From NCBI GenBank assembly GCA_905236675.1, contig CAJOND010000003.1, positions 1 to 64,000 on the forward strand: a stretch of 64,000 bases of DNA, read 5' to 3'. Numbering within the stretch: the first letter of the stretch is position 1; each line of letters starts with the position of its first letter. The stretch is from Candidatus Rifleibacteriota bacterium. Lineage in GTDB: Bacteria; Muiribacteriota; Ozemobacteria; Ozemobacterales; Ozemobacteraceae. Below the pieces are notes generated by a model. That model ran no database searches and had not been told where the DNA came from. It saw nothing but the letters and a program-made list of their open reading frames with translations. The translations under genes were made by a program, and so were the position numbers. Positions 16,378-25,371 of this stretch are shown here, in pieces.

Positions 16378-18828
16378 TTACTTTTTAGTTTTAGCTACAA
16401 ATCGATCAAACCAATCGAATTGTTCCACTAAAACATGCAGAATTGATTCCCTGGCTTCATATCCGTGACTTTCATGGGGTAAAATCACCAGTCTAGCTGT
16501 TCCTCCATGTCCTTTAATTGCAGCATATAAACGTTCACTTTGGATTGGAAATGTTCCAGAGTTTGGATCGTCTTCGCCATGAATAAGGAGAATTGGTGTT
16601 TTTATTTTATCTGCATGAGAAAATGGAGACATTTCGGTGTAAATATCTTTTGCTTGCCAGTATGTCCTTCTTTCTCCTTGGAATCCAAAGGGGGTTAAAG
16701 TTCTGTTATATGCACCGCTTCGTGCGATACCAGCAGCAAAAATATCTGTATGAGCTAATAAGTTCGCTACCATAAAAGCTCCATAGGAATGGCCTGCAAT
16801 ACCTATTTTATCTCTATCGGCAACTCCGAGCTCTATTAGCTTATTTACAGCTGCTTCAGCACCAGCAGTAATTTGTTGAACATAAGTGTCGTTAGCTGTT
16901 AAAGGGTCACCAACTACAGGTATTTCAGCATTATATAAGACAATATAGCCGTGAAGTAAGAAGAATAAAATGGAAGAACCGCCTATTCTTGTGTATCTGT
17001 TAGTAGAAGTTCTTACCTGACCTGCAGTTTTTATGTCAGTATATTCTCTAGGATATGCCCATATTACCGCAGGATATCTTTTACCTGGTATGTAATCGAT
17101 TGGGTAATAAAGTGTACCGCTTAATGGAACTCCATCATATCTTTCATATTTTATGAGTTCTTTTCTGACTTTTGATAATTCTTTTGTTGGAGCTTCATAA
17201 TCAGTTAAAGCAACAGGTTCCAAAGCTCTATCTTTTACGATTCTTCTAATAAAATAATTTGGAGAAGTTTCTTTATCTTCACGAGATGTAATAAACGCTT
17301 TGTGTTCCTGATTAGCAAATTCTATAGGATTTTCAAAAATTTCAGTTCCCGCTCTGAATATTTCTTTCGTCTGATCTGTTAGTATATTATATTTTCTTAA
17401 AAATGGTCTGAAACCTTCTGGACTAGCACCTTTACCTATTAGATATACCCATTGATCATTTTCTAATATAGCAACTGATTCACCTTTAGAATTATAGTGA
17501 TAAATCATATCTCCAGGATTGTTATAGTTGTCTCTATCATTTCTACCAAACAAAAGCTTTGATTCTGAGGCAATATTATCTTTTGACATATCAATTAGAC
17601 GGGCTTGTACCCATTTTTTATCACGGTCATAATCCCATATCAGAGCCATATTTGTTTTGTCTAAATGATCTAGACCATTATATCTTTCTGGAAGTTTAAT
17701 TATTTCTTTTGGTTCTCCTTCGAAAGGAGCATCCCATGCTTTCAAAACATCCCTGAAATTTACTTTGTTGTTAGGATCTCCACCGTCTAATGCTTCTACC
17801 CAACATAAAGTAGAGGGTTTAAGCCTCTGCCAGAAGAGATTTCTCATTCCTTCTCTTACTCCTTCGATAGGAATGTTTTCACCTACTGGAATGTGAGCTA
17901 ATACTTTTATTAACTTACCTTTGCTGTCCCAAAGTTCGTATCTTTGAGCAAAATAATGCGAAGGAACAGAGTGAGAGAAAGGTGTTTCTAGTATTTTGGC
18001 AACAGTGTATTTTTCGTCTGGTGAAATAGAAATATAACTAATTAAACCGGCAGAACCAAATTTTGCTTTTCTTCCTGTTTTGATGTCTATCTTATATAGC
18101 TGTGATGAGGCATAGTATTCAAAAAGCTTTTCATCATAAGCAGATTGTAACAAATCTTGATAGGTTCGGACTTGTGAAACTTGTCCATCTGTTTCTTGTA
18201 TTTCTGGAGTTTCTGGAATTACCGGAGCTACAGGAGGCAACCCCCTTTTTTCATGCCACATAGGAACATAAATATGCTTCGAGTCATTGCTCCACCAGAA
18301 CGGTCCATAAAGAATAGAGTTTAATCTGTTTGGAGTAATCTGTTTCCCTGTTCCTTTTACAGGATCAAATAGCCAAACAGATGACCCACCAGCTTTGTAT
18401 AAAGCAGCTGCAAAATGTTTTCCATCAGGGGACCATATTGGAAAACCGAATCTTGCTCCTTCTGGAGTTTTTATTTGTTTCATCTCCTTAGTTTTTAAAT
18501 CAAGAAGATTGATGCTTTTAGTAAAATAATTTCTTTTTTTTACGTTGAATCTTGTTAATATTCTGTGTCCTGCTAATTTTACCAATGGTTCTGCCAAATC
18601 TTCCAAAGTAAGCATACTGGTATATTCAACCATTAAGGCAACATTGCCGGCAGGACTAACGCTTATTTGAGGAGTATTAGGAGTATCTAATATGTTTGTT
18701 ATTTTATTATCGGGTTCTTTATAGCCACTTGTTTTCATCTGTTTTGCAAAAATACCTGTTGTCATTGAAATATTTACAAATAAAGCTATTAATATAATAA
18801 TTAAAGCTTTTTTATTGTTATGAAACAT
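16378..18828 (-). CDS. Secreted S9-family (prolyl oligopeptidase-like) peptidase
   Basis: 816 residues. Signal peptide residues 1-28. A β-propeller-like region spans about 40-560 ('PIWSPDGKHFAAAL', 'SISPDEKYTV'). The α/β-hydrolase domain is C-terminal with the triad S681 ('GHSYGAF'), D754 ('HGEDDPNSG') and H788 ('HESHGY'). Overall it resembles the glutamyl-endopeptidase branch of S9. It likely degrades peptides in the periplasm or outside. The next gene on the same strand (18835-19023) starts just upstream with 6 bp between them, so the two may share a transcript. Confidence 0.88.
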   Translation of the reverse strand: MFHNNKKALIIILIALFVNISMTTGIFAKQMKTSGYKEPDNKITNILDTPNTPQISVSPAGNVALMVEYTSMLTLEDLAEPLVKLAGHRILTRFNVKKRNYFTKSINLLDLKTKEMKQIKTPEGARFGFPIWSPDGKHFAAALYKAGGSSVWLFDPVKGTGKQITPNRLNSILYGPFWWSNDSKHIYVPMWHEKRGLPPVAPVIPETPEIQETDGQVSQVRTYQDLLQSAYDEKLFEYYASSQLYKIDIKTGRKAKFGSAGLISYISISPDEKYTVAKILETPFSHSVPSHYFAQRYELWDSKGKLIKVLAHIPVGENIPIEGVREGMRNLFWQRLKPSTLCWVEALDGGDPNNKVNFRDVLKAWDAPFEGEPKEIIKLPERYNGLDHLDKTNMALIWDYDRDKKWVQARLIDMSKDNIASESKLLFGRNDRDNYNNPGDMIYHYNSKGESVAILENDQWVYLIGKGASPEGFRPFLRKYNILTDQTKEIFRAGTEIFENPIEFANQEHKAFITSREDKETSPNYFIRRIVKDRALEPVALTDYEAPTKELSKVRKELIKYERYDGVPLSGTLYYPIDYIPGKRYPAVIWAYPREYTDIKTAGQVRTSTNRYTRIGGSSILFFLLHGYIVLYNAEIPVVGDPLTANDTYVQQITAGAEAAVNKLIELGVADRDKIGIAGHSYGAFMVANLLAHTDIFAAGIARSGAYNRTLTPFGFQGERRTYWQAKDIYTEMSPFSHADKIKTPILLIHGEDDPNSGTFPIQSERLYAAIKGHGGTARLVILPHESHGYEARESILHVLVEQFDWFDRFVAKTKK

Positions 18829-18834
18829 TATTAA

Positions 18835-19023
18835 TTAACGTTCTCGACCCAAAAACCAATAAGGGATTAATGCTATTGGGCCAATAAAGATAACTAATAA
18901 AACCCATAGCCATTTGAATCCTTCTTTTGCATTTTGATCAATAATAATAAAAGCAATAGAAGCTATTTGGCAGAGTAGGGCGAAAATTCCGAAAACAACT
19001 ATCGTAGTACTAAAAGATTCCAT
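18835..19023 (-). CDS. PLD nuclease N-terminal-like small membrane protein
   Basis: 62 residues with two membrane segments and the ending 'LIPYWFLGRER'. This matches the PLDc_N domain that precedes phospholipase D domains in cardiolipin synthases but also occurs alone. It has no catalytic part. It sits directly upstream of the S9 peptidase on the same strand. Confidence 0.7.
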   Translation of the reverse strand: MESFSTTIVVFGIFALLCQIASIAFIIIDQNAKEGFKWLWVLLVIFIGPIALIPYWFLGRER

Positions 19024-19042
19024 TTTATACCCCTAAAATTAA

Positions 19043-19087
19043 CAAAAAAATAAACACCTCACTAGATTTTATATCTAAGTAAGGTGT
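19043..19087 (-). terminator. Terminator of the C39-like peptidase gene
   Basis: On the minus strand an imperfect hairpin ACACCTTACTTAGAT / ATCTAGTGAGGTGT is followed by a T-rich tract. Confidence 0.75.
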
Positions 19088-19118
19088 ATTTCAAGTTTTC
19101 TAACTTTAAAAGTTCAAA

Positions 19119-20390
19119 TTATCTGAAAACATAACCAAGTTTATTAAAGAAGTTCCCTGCCATATTAGCTACGCTAGAAAGAGCATTGCCAGCTGCGTTT
19201 GCAACATAGCCTGCACCCTGAGCGATGTAACCGCCAGCTACTGCTAGACCACCAGCAATCTTATCACCAACGCCACCTTCGCTCCATTCTTTCTTGCCCC
19301 ATTCAACCATTTTTGAACCACCAGCTTTTAGACCGGTTCCTGCAAGTCCAACAACGGCACCAGGTATGCCAAGAACACATTTGGTTACACCACTAGCCAT
19401 TTTTGTAACTGATAGGTTTTTGAAACCTGTTACTACATCATTGATACCGCCAGCAATGTTGTCTTGAGTTGCAGTACTGAAATTAACATTGAGAAGTTTT
19501 GGAGATTTATCAGGAGTTTTGGTTCCCTTTATATCGATCATTAGATTGCTGTAACCAACAAAGTTACTTGCTAAACCAGTACCCATTGGATCTTTCCAAA
19601 CTTCTTTAAATTTGTCAATACTCATAGTATAGGTTTTATTGGTGCCCCAGTAAGAGTCACGCATTTTCAAACCAGTTACATGACCAGAATCATCTGTTTC
19701 ATAACCATAAACTACTATCCAATGAGGAGTTTTGCCGTCAGAGCATACTAAACATTGAACTGGAGTATTGCTGTCTAATTTAGCAATTAAATCACTTATA
19801 CTGGCATGATTCTTTTCGTTAGCATCAAGACCGTTCATATTCAAATATTCAACTAATGTAGATGGAGCTGTGAAAATACCACCTGGATTAGTTTCTGAAT
19901 AAATTTTGTTACCGTCTTTATTGATGCCGTAATATTGGAAAATCATTGCAGTTGAAAACTGACCGCAATAATTATCGCCAGTTATACTGACTTTATAACT
20001 GTCAAAACCTTTAAGAGACTTGCCACCATCAGTATTGTCGGTGCTTGTATCTATAGTATTGCCTGTTCCATATGCGAATGTATCAGAAATAGATTCTGTT
20101 ACATCATCAACAGTATTCTTTATGTTTTCTTTTGTTTTGTCGCTAAGTTTGAGTCTGTTACGAGCTTCATCATACTTAGCCTTAGCTTGTTCATACTGTG
20201 ATTTAATATCTTTGATAGTTGAAGTTACCCCTTCTTTTAACGCAGTAGTATAGCGCTTGTAGGCATCTTCGTATTTCTGCTTGAGCTCTTTGATTTCTTG
20301 ATTGATATTAGTTGCATACAAATTACTACTAGTTGAAAACATTGCAGCAACTAAAGCAATACCAGTTAGAAACTTGTTTATGTTTTTCAT
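19119..20390 (-). CDS. Secreted C39-like papain-fold cysteine peptidase with N-terminal helical module and C-terminal Gly/Ala-rich tail
   Basis: 423 residues, preceded by GGAGG. Signal peptide residues 1-27. Residues 31-82 form a helical hairpin rich in Tyr, Ala and Lys ('KYEDAYKRYTTALKEG', 'YEQAKAKYDEARNRL'). Residues about 130-265 are a Peptidase_C39_2-like domain with C142 ('NYCGQFSTAM'), H223 ('PHWIVVYGY') and D245 ('MRDSYWG'). The last 110 residues are hydrophobic and Gly/Ala-rich and could insert into membranes. Two neighbours (20516-21739, 23136-24554) carry a similar helical module. A role as secreted effector or surface peptidase is inference. Confidence 0.72.
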   Translation of the reverse strand: MKNINKFLTGIALVAAMFSTSSNLYATNINQEIKELKQKYEDAYKRYTTALKEGVTSTIKDIKSQYEQAKAKYDEARNRLKLSDKTKENIKNTVDDVTESISDTFAYGTGNTIDTSTDNTDGGKSLKGFDSYKVSITGDNYCGQFSTAMIFQYYGINKDGNKIYSETNPGGIFTAPSTLVEYLNMNGLDANEKNHASISDLIAKLDSNTPVQCLVCSDGKTPHWIVVYGYETDDSGHVTGLKMRDSYWGTNKTYTMSIDKFKEVWKDPMGTGLASNFVGYSNLMIDIKGTKTPDKSPKLLNVNFSTATQDNIAGGINDVVTGFKNLSVTKMASGVTKCVLGIPGAVVGLAGTGLKAGGSKMVEWGKKEWSEGGVGDKIAGGLAVAGGYIAQGAGYVANAAGNALSSVANMAGNFFNKLGYVFR

Positions 20391-20515
20391 TATAGACCTC
20401 CAATTGGTCTTCTTATTTTATTATTTACTTTATTATAAAGATTTATCGACCAATCGTCAATGTACCGACTTAAATAATTTTTAATTTTTTATAAAAATTG
20501 TAAATATATTTTATA

Positions 20516-21739
20516 TTATTCTTTTAACTGTGAAAGAACATTTGAATATAATTCATAAGCGGCATTATATTCTTTTTGCATCTGCTCTTTATATTCTGTT
20601 GTACAGTTGCTGTCTGAAAGAGCATTTGCATAGTTGTTATATGCTTTCATGTATGCTTCATAACAATCTTTTGCTTGAGAAGTAGTGTAACCACCTGTTG
20701 TTGTAGATGGTTGTGAAGATTGAGCAGATTGAGCAGATTGAGCAGTAATAACTTTGTTTGCTGTTGTAGTAACAACTTCTTTGCTTTTATCAAAGAAAGT
20801 AGTACCTATCCATTTGCCGATTTTTACACCAAGATTAGAACCCCATTTTTCACCAAGGCTAGCCATCGTTTCAGAAGTTCCACCTGTTGTTACGGCAGAA
20901 AGAGTGGCACCAGCAATAGTTCCAACAACACTTCCTATAACGTCACCAACGACTTCCCCTGTAGTTGTTCTAGCAAGTTCTTCTTTGTTTACAGAGGCTA
21001 TATCTTTAGCCGTAGAAAGTAATATGCTTGAATCTGCACTATTGTCTTCTGTTCGGTCAATACCTGTAAGAGCTTTGTAACTTTTGTTAAAGAATTTTTC
21101 TCCTATTTTTTTACCAAGCCAGGTTCCTAGTTTTTTCCCATATTTTGAACCTAATGTTGCAAAAGTTATTGTACCAATTATAGGTAGGATTGTTCCACCG
21201 CCAATACAGGCAATGACTGCCGCACCAGCTATACCACCTATAGCACTGCCCAAAATATCGCCAATTATGGCTCCTGTAGTGTCGCAGGCCAAAGATGGCA
21301 TATCTAAGTTTTTACATATTCTATATATCGAGGAAACAGTTATTTTCCCACCATTATCAAGCTTTTCGTTAATTACACCTTTGACAATAGGGGTACCAAC
21401 AATATCACATAGATGTGAACCTATTTTGTTTCCAACATAAGCTCCTAATGTGGCTCCAACAGGACCGCCTACAGCTGTTCCAATCGCAATTCCAAGAGCA
21501 GCAGTTGCGAGCTTAACAGGTTTTGCAATAAGTTTGGTAGAAATGACACTTGCTGTTTTATCAACCCAATAATCACGGCTTGTATATTTTTCAACAGTAT
21601 TTTCTATAAAATTGGCAGCTTTGGTTTTTAATTTGCTGAATAGCGATTCTGCGTATAGTTCTTGAGCTAAGGGAGCAAAGAACATACTTATAGATAAAAT
21701 AATACTTATAAAGAAAATTTGTCTTCTGGCAAATGTCAT
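20516..21739 (-). CDS. Secreted glycine-zipper protein with C-terminal helical module
   Basis: 407 residues. Signal peptide residues 1-30. Three repeats of about 80-90 residues follow, each with a glycine-zipper helix pair ('IGTAVGGPVGATLGAYVGN', 'IGGIAGAAVIACIGGG', 'VGDVIGSVVGTIAGATL') followed by 'LGxKxGKWxG'-type segments and 'FFNKS/FFDKS'. A short Ala-Gln-Ser linker (about 337-350) precedes a helical module at 353-407 ('CYEAYMKAYNNYANAL', 'YNAAYELYSNVLSQL') like those in the two neighbouring peptidases. Glycine zippers mediate membrane helix packing or pores. The exact function is unknown. Confidence 0.65.
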   Translation of the reverse strand: MTFARRQIFFISIILSISMFFAPLAQELYAESLFSKLKTKAANFIENTVEKYTSRDYWVDKTASVISTKLIAKPVKLATAALGIAIGTAVGGPVGATLGAYVGNKIGSHLCDIVGTPIVKGVINEKLDNGGKITVSSIYRICKNLDMPSLACDTTGAIIGDILGSAIGGIAGAAVIACIGGGTILPIIGTITFATLGSKYGKKLGTWLGKKIGEKFFNKSYKALTGIDRTEDNSADSSILLSTAKDIASVNKEELARTTTGEVVGDVIGSVVGTIAGATLSAVTTGGTSETMASLGEKWGSNLGVKIGKWIGTTFFDKSKEVVTTTANKVITAQSAQSAQSSQPSTTTGGYTTSQAKDCYEAYMKAYNNYANALSDSNCTTEYKEQMQKEYNAAYELYSNVLSQLKE

Positions 21740-21828
21740 TTGAAAAGCTCCGTAACTTATTGGAAATTATTGATACTTATTATATCTATTATACTAAATT
21801 TTAATATGTACCGTAAGAGGGGATATAA

Positions 21829-21863
21829 GAATTAGGAATTAAGAATTAAGAATTAAGAATTAA
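21829..21863. repeat. Five tandem 7-mers (GAATTAA)
   Basis: GAATTAG followed by four GAATTAA units in the 178-bp gap between two minus-strand genes. An inverted match ATTCCTAAT lies at about 21899. Confidence 0.8.
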
Positions 21864-21917
21864 AATTTAGATAATTTTTAACTCAAACTAAATACTTATT
21901 CCTAATTATTAATTACT

Positions 21918-22910
21918 TCATTTATTGTTTATGAGTAATGGCCATGCTGGTTGTTCAGCCAACGCTTCATTTTTATATTTTTCTGCTTTGTCTTTTTGAT
22001 TTGTATTCTTAAAGAAAGCATAAAGATTATAGGCTATAAAAGCTTTTGTGTAGCTTGGATTCATTGAAGAATAAGTTTTTTCAAGTTTTTCTGTTTCACC
22101 TGTTAAAATCATTCTTATACAAACTATATCTGCTAAGATCATTTCTTTTGCTATCTTTGTAGGTATAGCAAAATTATCTCCGTTTTCTTTCTTGAAAGTA
22201 ATTGTTCTTCTATTTGTTTCAAAACGTTTTATAAGATTTTCGCCTGAAGCTTCTACAGTTTTTAGATTTTTCTTCTTTATAGCATCTTTAAATAGTTTTA
22301 TGGCAGAATTTGTTGTTTTACTTTCAGCAGAATCTAATGGAAACCAAATGTAATAATTTATATCTTTATGAGAAAAATTAGGTGTGAAAGCTATTTCTGG
22401 AGTAACTTTCATTGCTATATCGTCTCTTACTAGTATAGGCATAGAAGTTCCGATGAATACCGGTGACTTAATATTGTCTGCTTCTGCTTCCAAAATTTCT
22501 CTCATTGTTGGATTGTTTGTATACTGGCTTCTAATAAGTAATTTTAAACCAGTAATGTCAGGTTTTGCTCGAACATCCATTTCCAACCAATTAGAAGTGT
22601 TACTTTTTATATTAAGCTTATGAACAAAAACAGCTTTGTCACCCTGTTTTATATTAACTTTTTCATATTTTGGTAGAGATTTCTTGAAATTACTTTGAAG
22701 ATAAGGCTTTGAATAGACTTTTTCAATCGGTATCTTGTTAGCTTCTACTTCTACAGTAATAGTAAGAATTCCTTTAACAGGATCCCAATCCGTAATTTTA
22801 ATAGTTGTTTTATTCCATTCTGGAAATTGAACTCTGGGTATCATTGCGAATACTCCATTAGAGACTAATATAAAGCATAATAATATAAGAAATGCGAATC
22901 TTTTTAACAT
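21918..22910 (-). CDS. Secreted protein of unknown function with C-terminal TPR-like helices
   Basis: 330 residues with a clear signal peptide (1-22, 'SNGVFA'). A β-rich N-terminal half ('ITDWDPVKGILTITVEVEAN') is followed by a helical C-terminal part ('YTKAFIAYNLYAFFKNTNQK') resembling a TPR. No family is recognised. It lies upstream of the glycine-zipper gene on the same strand, and divergent from the metallopeptidase gene. Confidence 0.6.
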   Translation of the reverse strand: MLKRFAFLILLCFILVSNGVFAMIPRVQFPEWNKTTIKITDWDPVKGILTITVEVEANKIPIEKVYSKPYLQSNFKKSLPKYEKVNIKQGDKAVFVHKLNIKSNTSNWLEMDVRAKPDITGLKLLIRSQYTNNPTMREILEAEADNIKSPVFIGTSMPILVRDDIAMKVTPEIAFTPNFSHKDINYYIWFPLDSAESKTTNSAIKLFKDAIKKKNLKTVEASGENLIKRFETNRRTITFKKENGDNFAIPTKIAKEMILADIVCIRMILTGETEKLEKTYSSMNPSYTKAFIAYNLYAFFKNTNQKDKAEKYKNEALAEQPAWPLLINNK

Positions 22911-23135
22911 TAATTTTTCTCCGCTTTTTTTATGTTTAAATTTTACTGTATAACTTTAATTTGGGCAAGTCAAAATATAGATGTGTTACTTAAACAATTA
23001 TTAAAATAAATATTTACATTATTATGTACATATTTTTTATATAAAAAAATTATATTCATAGAACACTAGACGTTTTATAATTTTTTTTTTATAATTAATA
23101 AAAGTAAAATTATAAGCAAATAAGTAGGTATAATT

Positions 23136-24554
23136 ATGCTCAACAATCGTTTATGTAGTAAATTTACTATTTTCTTTGTAATGGCAATGCTTTTATTCTC
23201 AGTAATGCCATCTTTTGCAGGTAACCTTAACTTGAAGTATGAACAGGTAATTACCGATAATTACGGGAATGAATTGGGGTATCGAACTATAACTATAAAT
23301 AGCATAGATGATTTGCCAGTGGGGTCTCCTTGGCGAGATTATTTAAATACAAAACTTCAAAGTGGTAAAACTATTTATGAATATGCAAGTTCTATCAGCA
23401 AATCTCTTTCCCAGGATTTTAATCTTACATTAAGCGATAGAGACAACAATTCATATTCTTCAAAGGCTTCTGACGGAAGCTACAATCTTAATATCTATAC
23501 CTACGTAAATGATTTTGCCAGTGATTCAAGTAAAACTTTCCTTTTCATGCATGAATTTGGTCATGTAGTAATGCTTAACTCTTATCCAAGAAGCTATAAT
23601 TTTGGTAATCTTGATTATGGTGATGATAACAAGCATTATTTAGATGAAGTTCTTCCCAATTACAATACTGCTTGGGTTGAAGGCTGGGCAAATGGATTTG
23701 CAGCAGCAAACAACAATGGAAAAGTTTTCTCTTATGATTTAAAAAAGAGCAGCACATTAGAATTTCTAAAGGGTAAAACTTTTGATGAAATGACTCGTAA
23801 TGAACTATTTGTTGCTAAGGTTCTTTATGATTCTTTTAAAGATATAGAAGGTGGTCAGGCAGCAGCTTATGATGTATTCTCAAGAACTGCTCCACATTAT
23901 TCTCTTTATGATTTCTGTAAGAGCTATGTTAGTCTTTATCCACAAAATAAAGTTGGCTTAGCAAAAATACTAGTAGAAAATAGCTATGGAACTATTTCTT
24001 TGAAAGAATTGTTGACCTATGTAAACGGTGGCTCATATACAGTATCAAAAGAATTATATAATTATCTTTCTTCTTCAGGCATGTTAAATGGTACTGCTTC
24101 CAATAACTATGCTTCAACTAACACAGGAACTTCCACATCAACAACTACTACAAAGAAAACTTCTATTTGGTCTCGTATAGTAGGATTCTTTAAAGGTTTA
24201 TTCGGAAAGAAAGATGAAGATGTTGCAGCTTCTCCTTCTACATCAACTAATGTTTCTCGTGTAGAAGTAACTACTGATGAAACTATTTATAACAGATATA
24301 CAGATGGAACAATCTCTATTTCTAGTTCAATGGATGCACCAACAAGAATAAGTCCTGTAGCTCCTCACTCTGAAGAAACTACTTCAAATTATGATGGTAT
24401 GTCCTTAGATGAAGTTCAGGCAGCTTATATGAAATATTATAATGAATATACTCAACTTATTACTTCTGCTAATTCAGACCAGAAAAAAATAATTGAAGCA
24501 AGAAACAAAATGGTAGAAGCTAAGAGAAAACTTAATAAACTCCAAGGCAAATAA
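23136..24554 (+). CDS. Secreted HExxH zinc metallopeptidase-like protein with C-terminal helical module
   Basis: 472 residues. Signal peptide residues 1-29 ('VMPSFAG'). The zincin motif H139-E-F-G-H143 ('FLFMHEFGHVVML') is followed 39 residues later by 'WVEGWANGF', where E182 is a candidate third ligand as in gluzincins. Residues about 325-420 are a Ser/Thr-rich linker with a hydrophobic-basic patch ('SRIVGFFKGLFGKK'). Residues 422-472 form a helical module ('AYMKYYNEYTQLITSAN', 'EARNKMVEAKRKL') shared with the two neighbouring secreted proteins. A strong terminator follows. Activity and target are unknown. Confidence 0.7.
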   Translation: MLNNRLCSKFTIFFVMAMLLFSVMPSFAGNLNLKYEQVITDNYGNELGYRTITINSIDDLPVGSPWRDYLNTKLQSGKTIYEYASSISKSLSQDFNLTLSDRDNNSYSSKASDGSYNLNIYTYVNDFASDSSKTFLFMHEFGHVVMLNSYPRSYNFGNLDYGDDNKHYLDEVLPNYNTAWVEGWANGFAAANNNGKVFSYDLKKSSTLEFLKGKTFDEMTRNELFVAKVLYDSFKDIEGGQAAAYDVFSRTAPHYSLYDFCKSYVSLYPQNKVGLAKILVENSYGTISLKELLTYVNGGSYTVSKELYNYLSSSGMLNGTASNNYASTNTGTSTSTTTTKKTSIWSRIVGFFKGLFGKKDEDVAASPSTSTNVSRVEVTTDETIYNRYTDGTISISSSMDAPTRISPVAPHSEETTSNYDGMSLDEVQAAYMKYYNEYTQLITSANSDQKKIIEARNKMVEAKRKLNKLQGK

Positions 24555-24582
24555 AAAATTCAAATTAAGCTACGTAACAATA

Positions 24583-24615
24583 AAAAGCCCCAAGTTATTT
24601 AACTTGGGGCTTTTT
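24583..24615 (+). terminator. Terminator after the metallopeptidase gene
   Basis: AAAAAGCCCCAAGTT / AACTTGGGGCTTTTT, a near-perfect symmetrical hairpin that could serve both strands. Confidence 0.9.
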
Positions 24616-24650
24616 ATTACTTTTATTTGTTAATAAAATAATATTAAAAA

Positions 24651-25253
24651 TTAAAATACTGAAAATTCGTAACCTATTCTTTGTGTTTTACTGAGTAATT
24701 CTTCTTTTTCTTTTTCCAATGCTTTTTCTATCTGTAAATTATCAATTCCAAAACTTATTCTATTATAAAGTTTACTAGCTTTCGAAAATTTATTTTTATC
24801 AGCTTCTTTAATTAGTTCTAATCCTTTTTCTTCATCTTTTTCTTTGGCAATATAATACATACCTAACAAAAATCGAGCTTCATTCAAATTCTGAGCAATA
24901 GCTTTATTTAGCCATTCTATTCCTTTTTCTTCATTATTAAGTTTAAAAAGATAAAGACCGCCTAATTTATACTGACTTGGGGCATATCCTGCTTTTGCTG
25001 ATTTTTCATACAAACTTATAGCATACTTTTCTAGAGCAGGATCAGATTCACTTTTACAATATGCAAAGTCACCAATAGCGTGTATGTCATCACCGCCAGC
25101 GGTTAGTGACTTATAACAAATAATAATGTATTCAACCATTCCTATGTGTCCTTTTCTTACAAGCGGATTGGACATATAGAAAATAACAAATATAAGAAGA
25201 GCAAGCAGGAATAAAACTGTAAATCCTATATAAATTTTAAATCCATTTTTCAT
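24651..25253 (-). CDS. Membrane-anchored Sel1-repeat protein
   Basis: 200 residues. A hydrophobic segment at 9-29 anchors it. Sel1-like repeats follow ('AGYAPSQYKLGGLYLFKLNN', 'LNEARFLLGMYYIAKEKD'). Sel1 repeats mediate protein-protein contacts. It is convergent with the metallopeptidase gene and shares the intervening bidirectional terminator. Confidence 0.75.
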   Translation of the reverse strand: MKNGFKIYIGFTVLFLLALLIFVIFYMSNPLVRKGHIGMVEYIIICYKSLTAGGDDIHAIGDFAYCKSESDPALEKYAISLYEKSAKAGYAPSQYKLGGLYLFKLNNEEKGIEWLNKAIAQNLNEARFLLGMYYIAKEKDEEKGLELIKEADKNKFSKASKLYNRISFGIDNLQIEKALEKEKEELLSKTQRIGYEFSVF

Positions 25254-25323
25254 AATATTTGTTTAAACCTTTCGAATATATATTAATTATAATCTAAATT
25301 ATAACAAAAGTTATATTTAAAAA

Positions 25324-25359
25324 AAATCCCAAACTCTTATTTAAGAATTTGGGATTTTT
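25324..25359 (-). terminator. lysS terminator
   Basis: AAATCCCAAA...TTTGGGATTT hairpin followed by T residues on the minus strand, just beyond the lysS stop. Confidence 0.85.
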
Positions 25360-25371
25360 GAATATTTTTTT

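Noticed and set aside
19199-19396. His/Gln-rich plus-strand ORF
   Set aside because: Antisense to the Gly/Ala-rich tail of the C39-like peptidase.
20720-21440. Several plus-strand ORFs of 100-118 codons
   Set aside because: They are antisense to the glycine-zipper repeats and reflect its regular codon composition.
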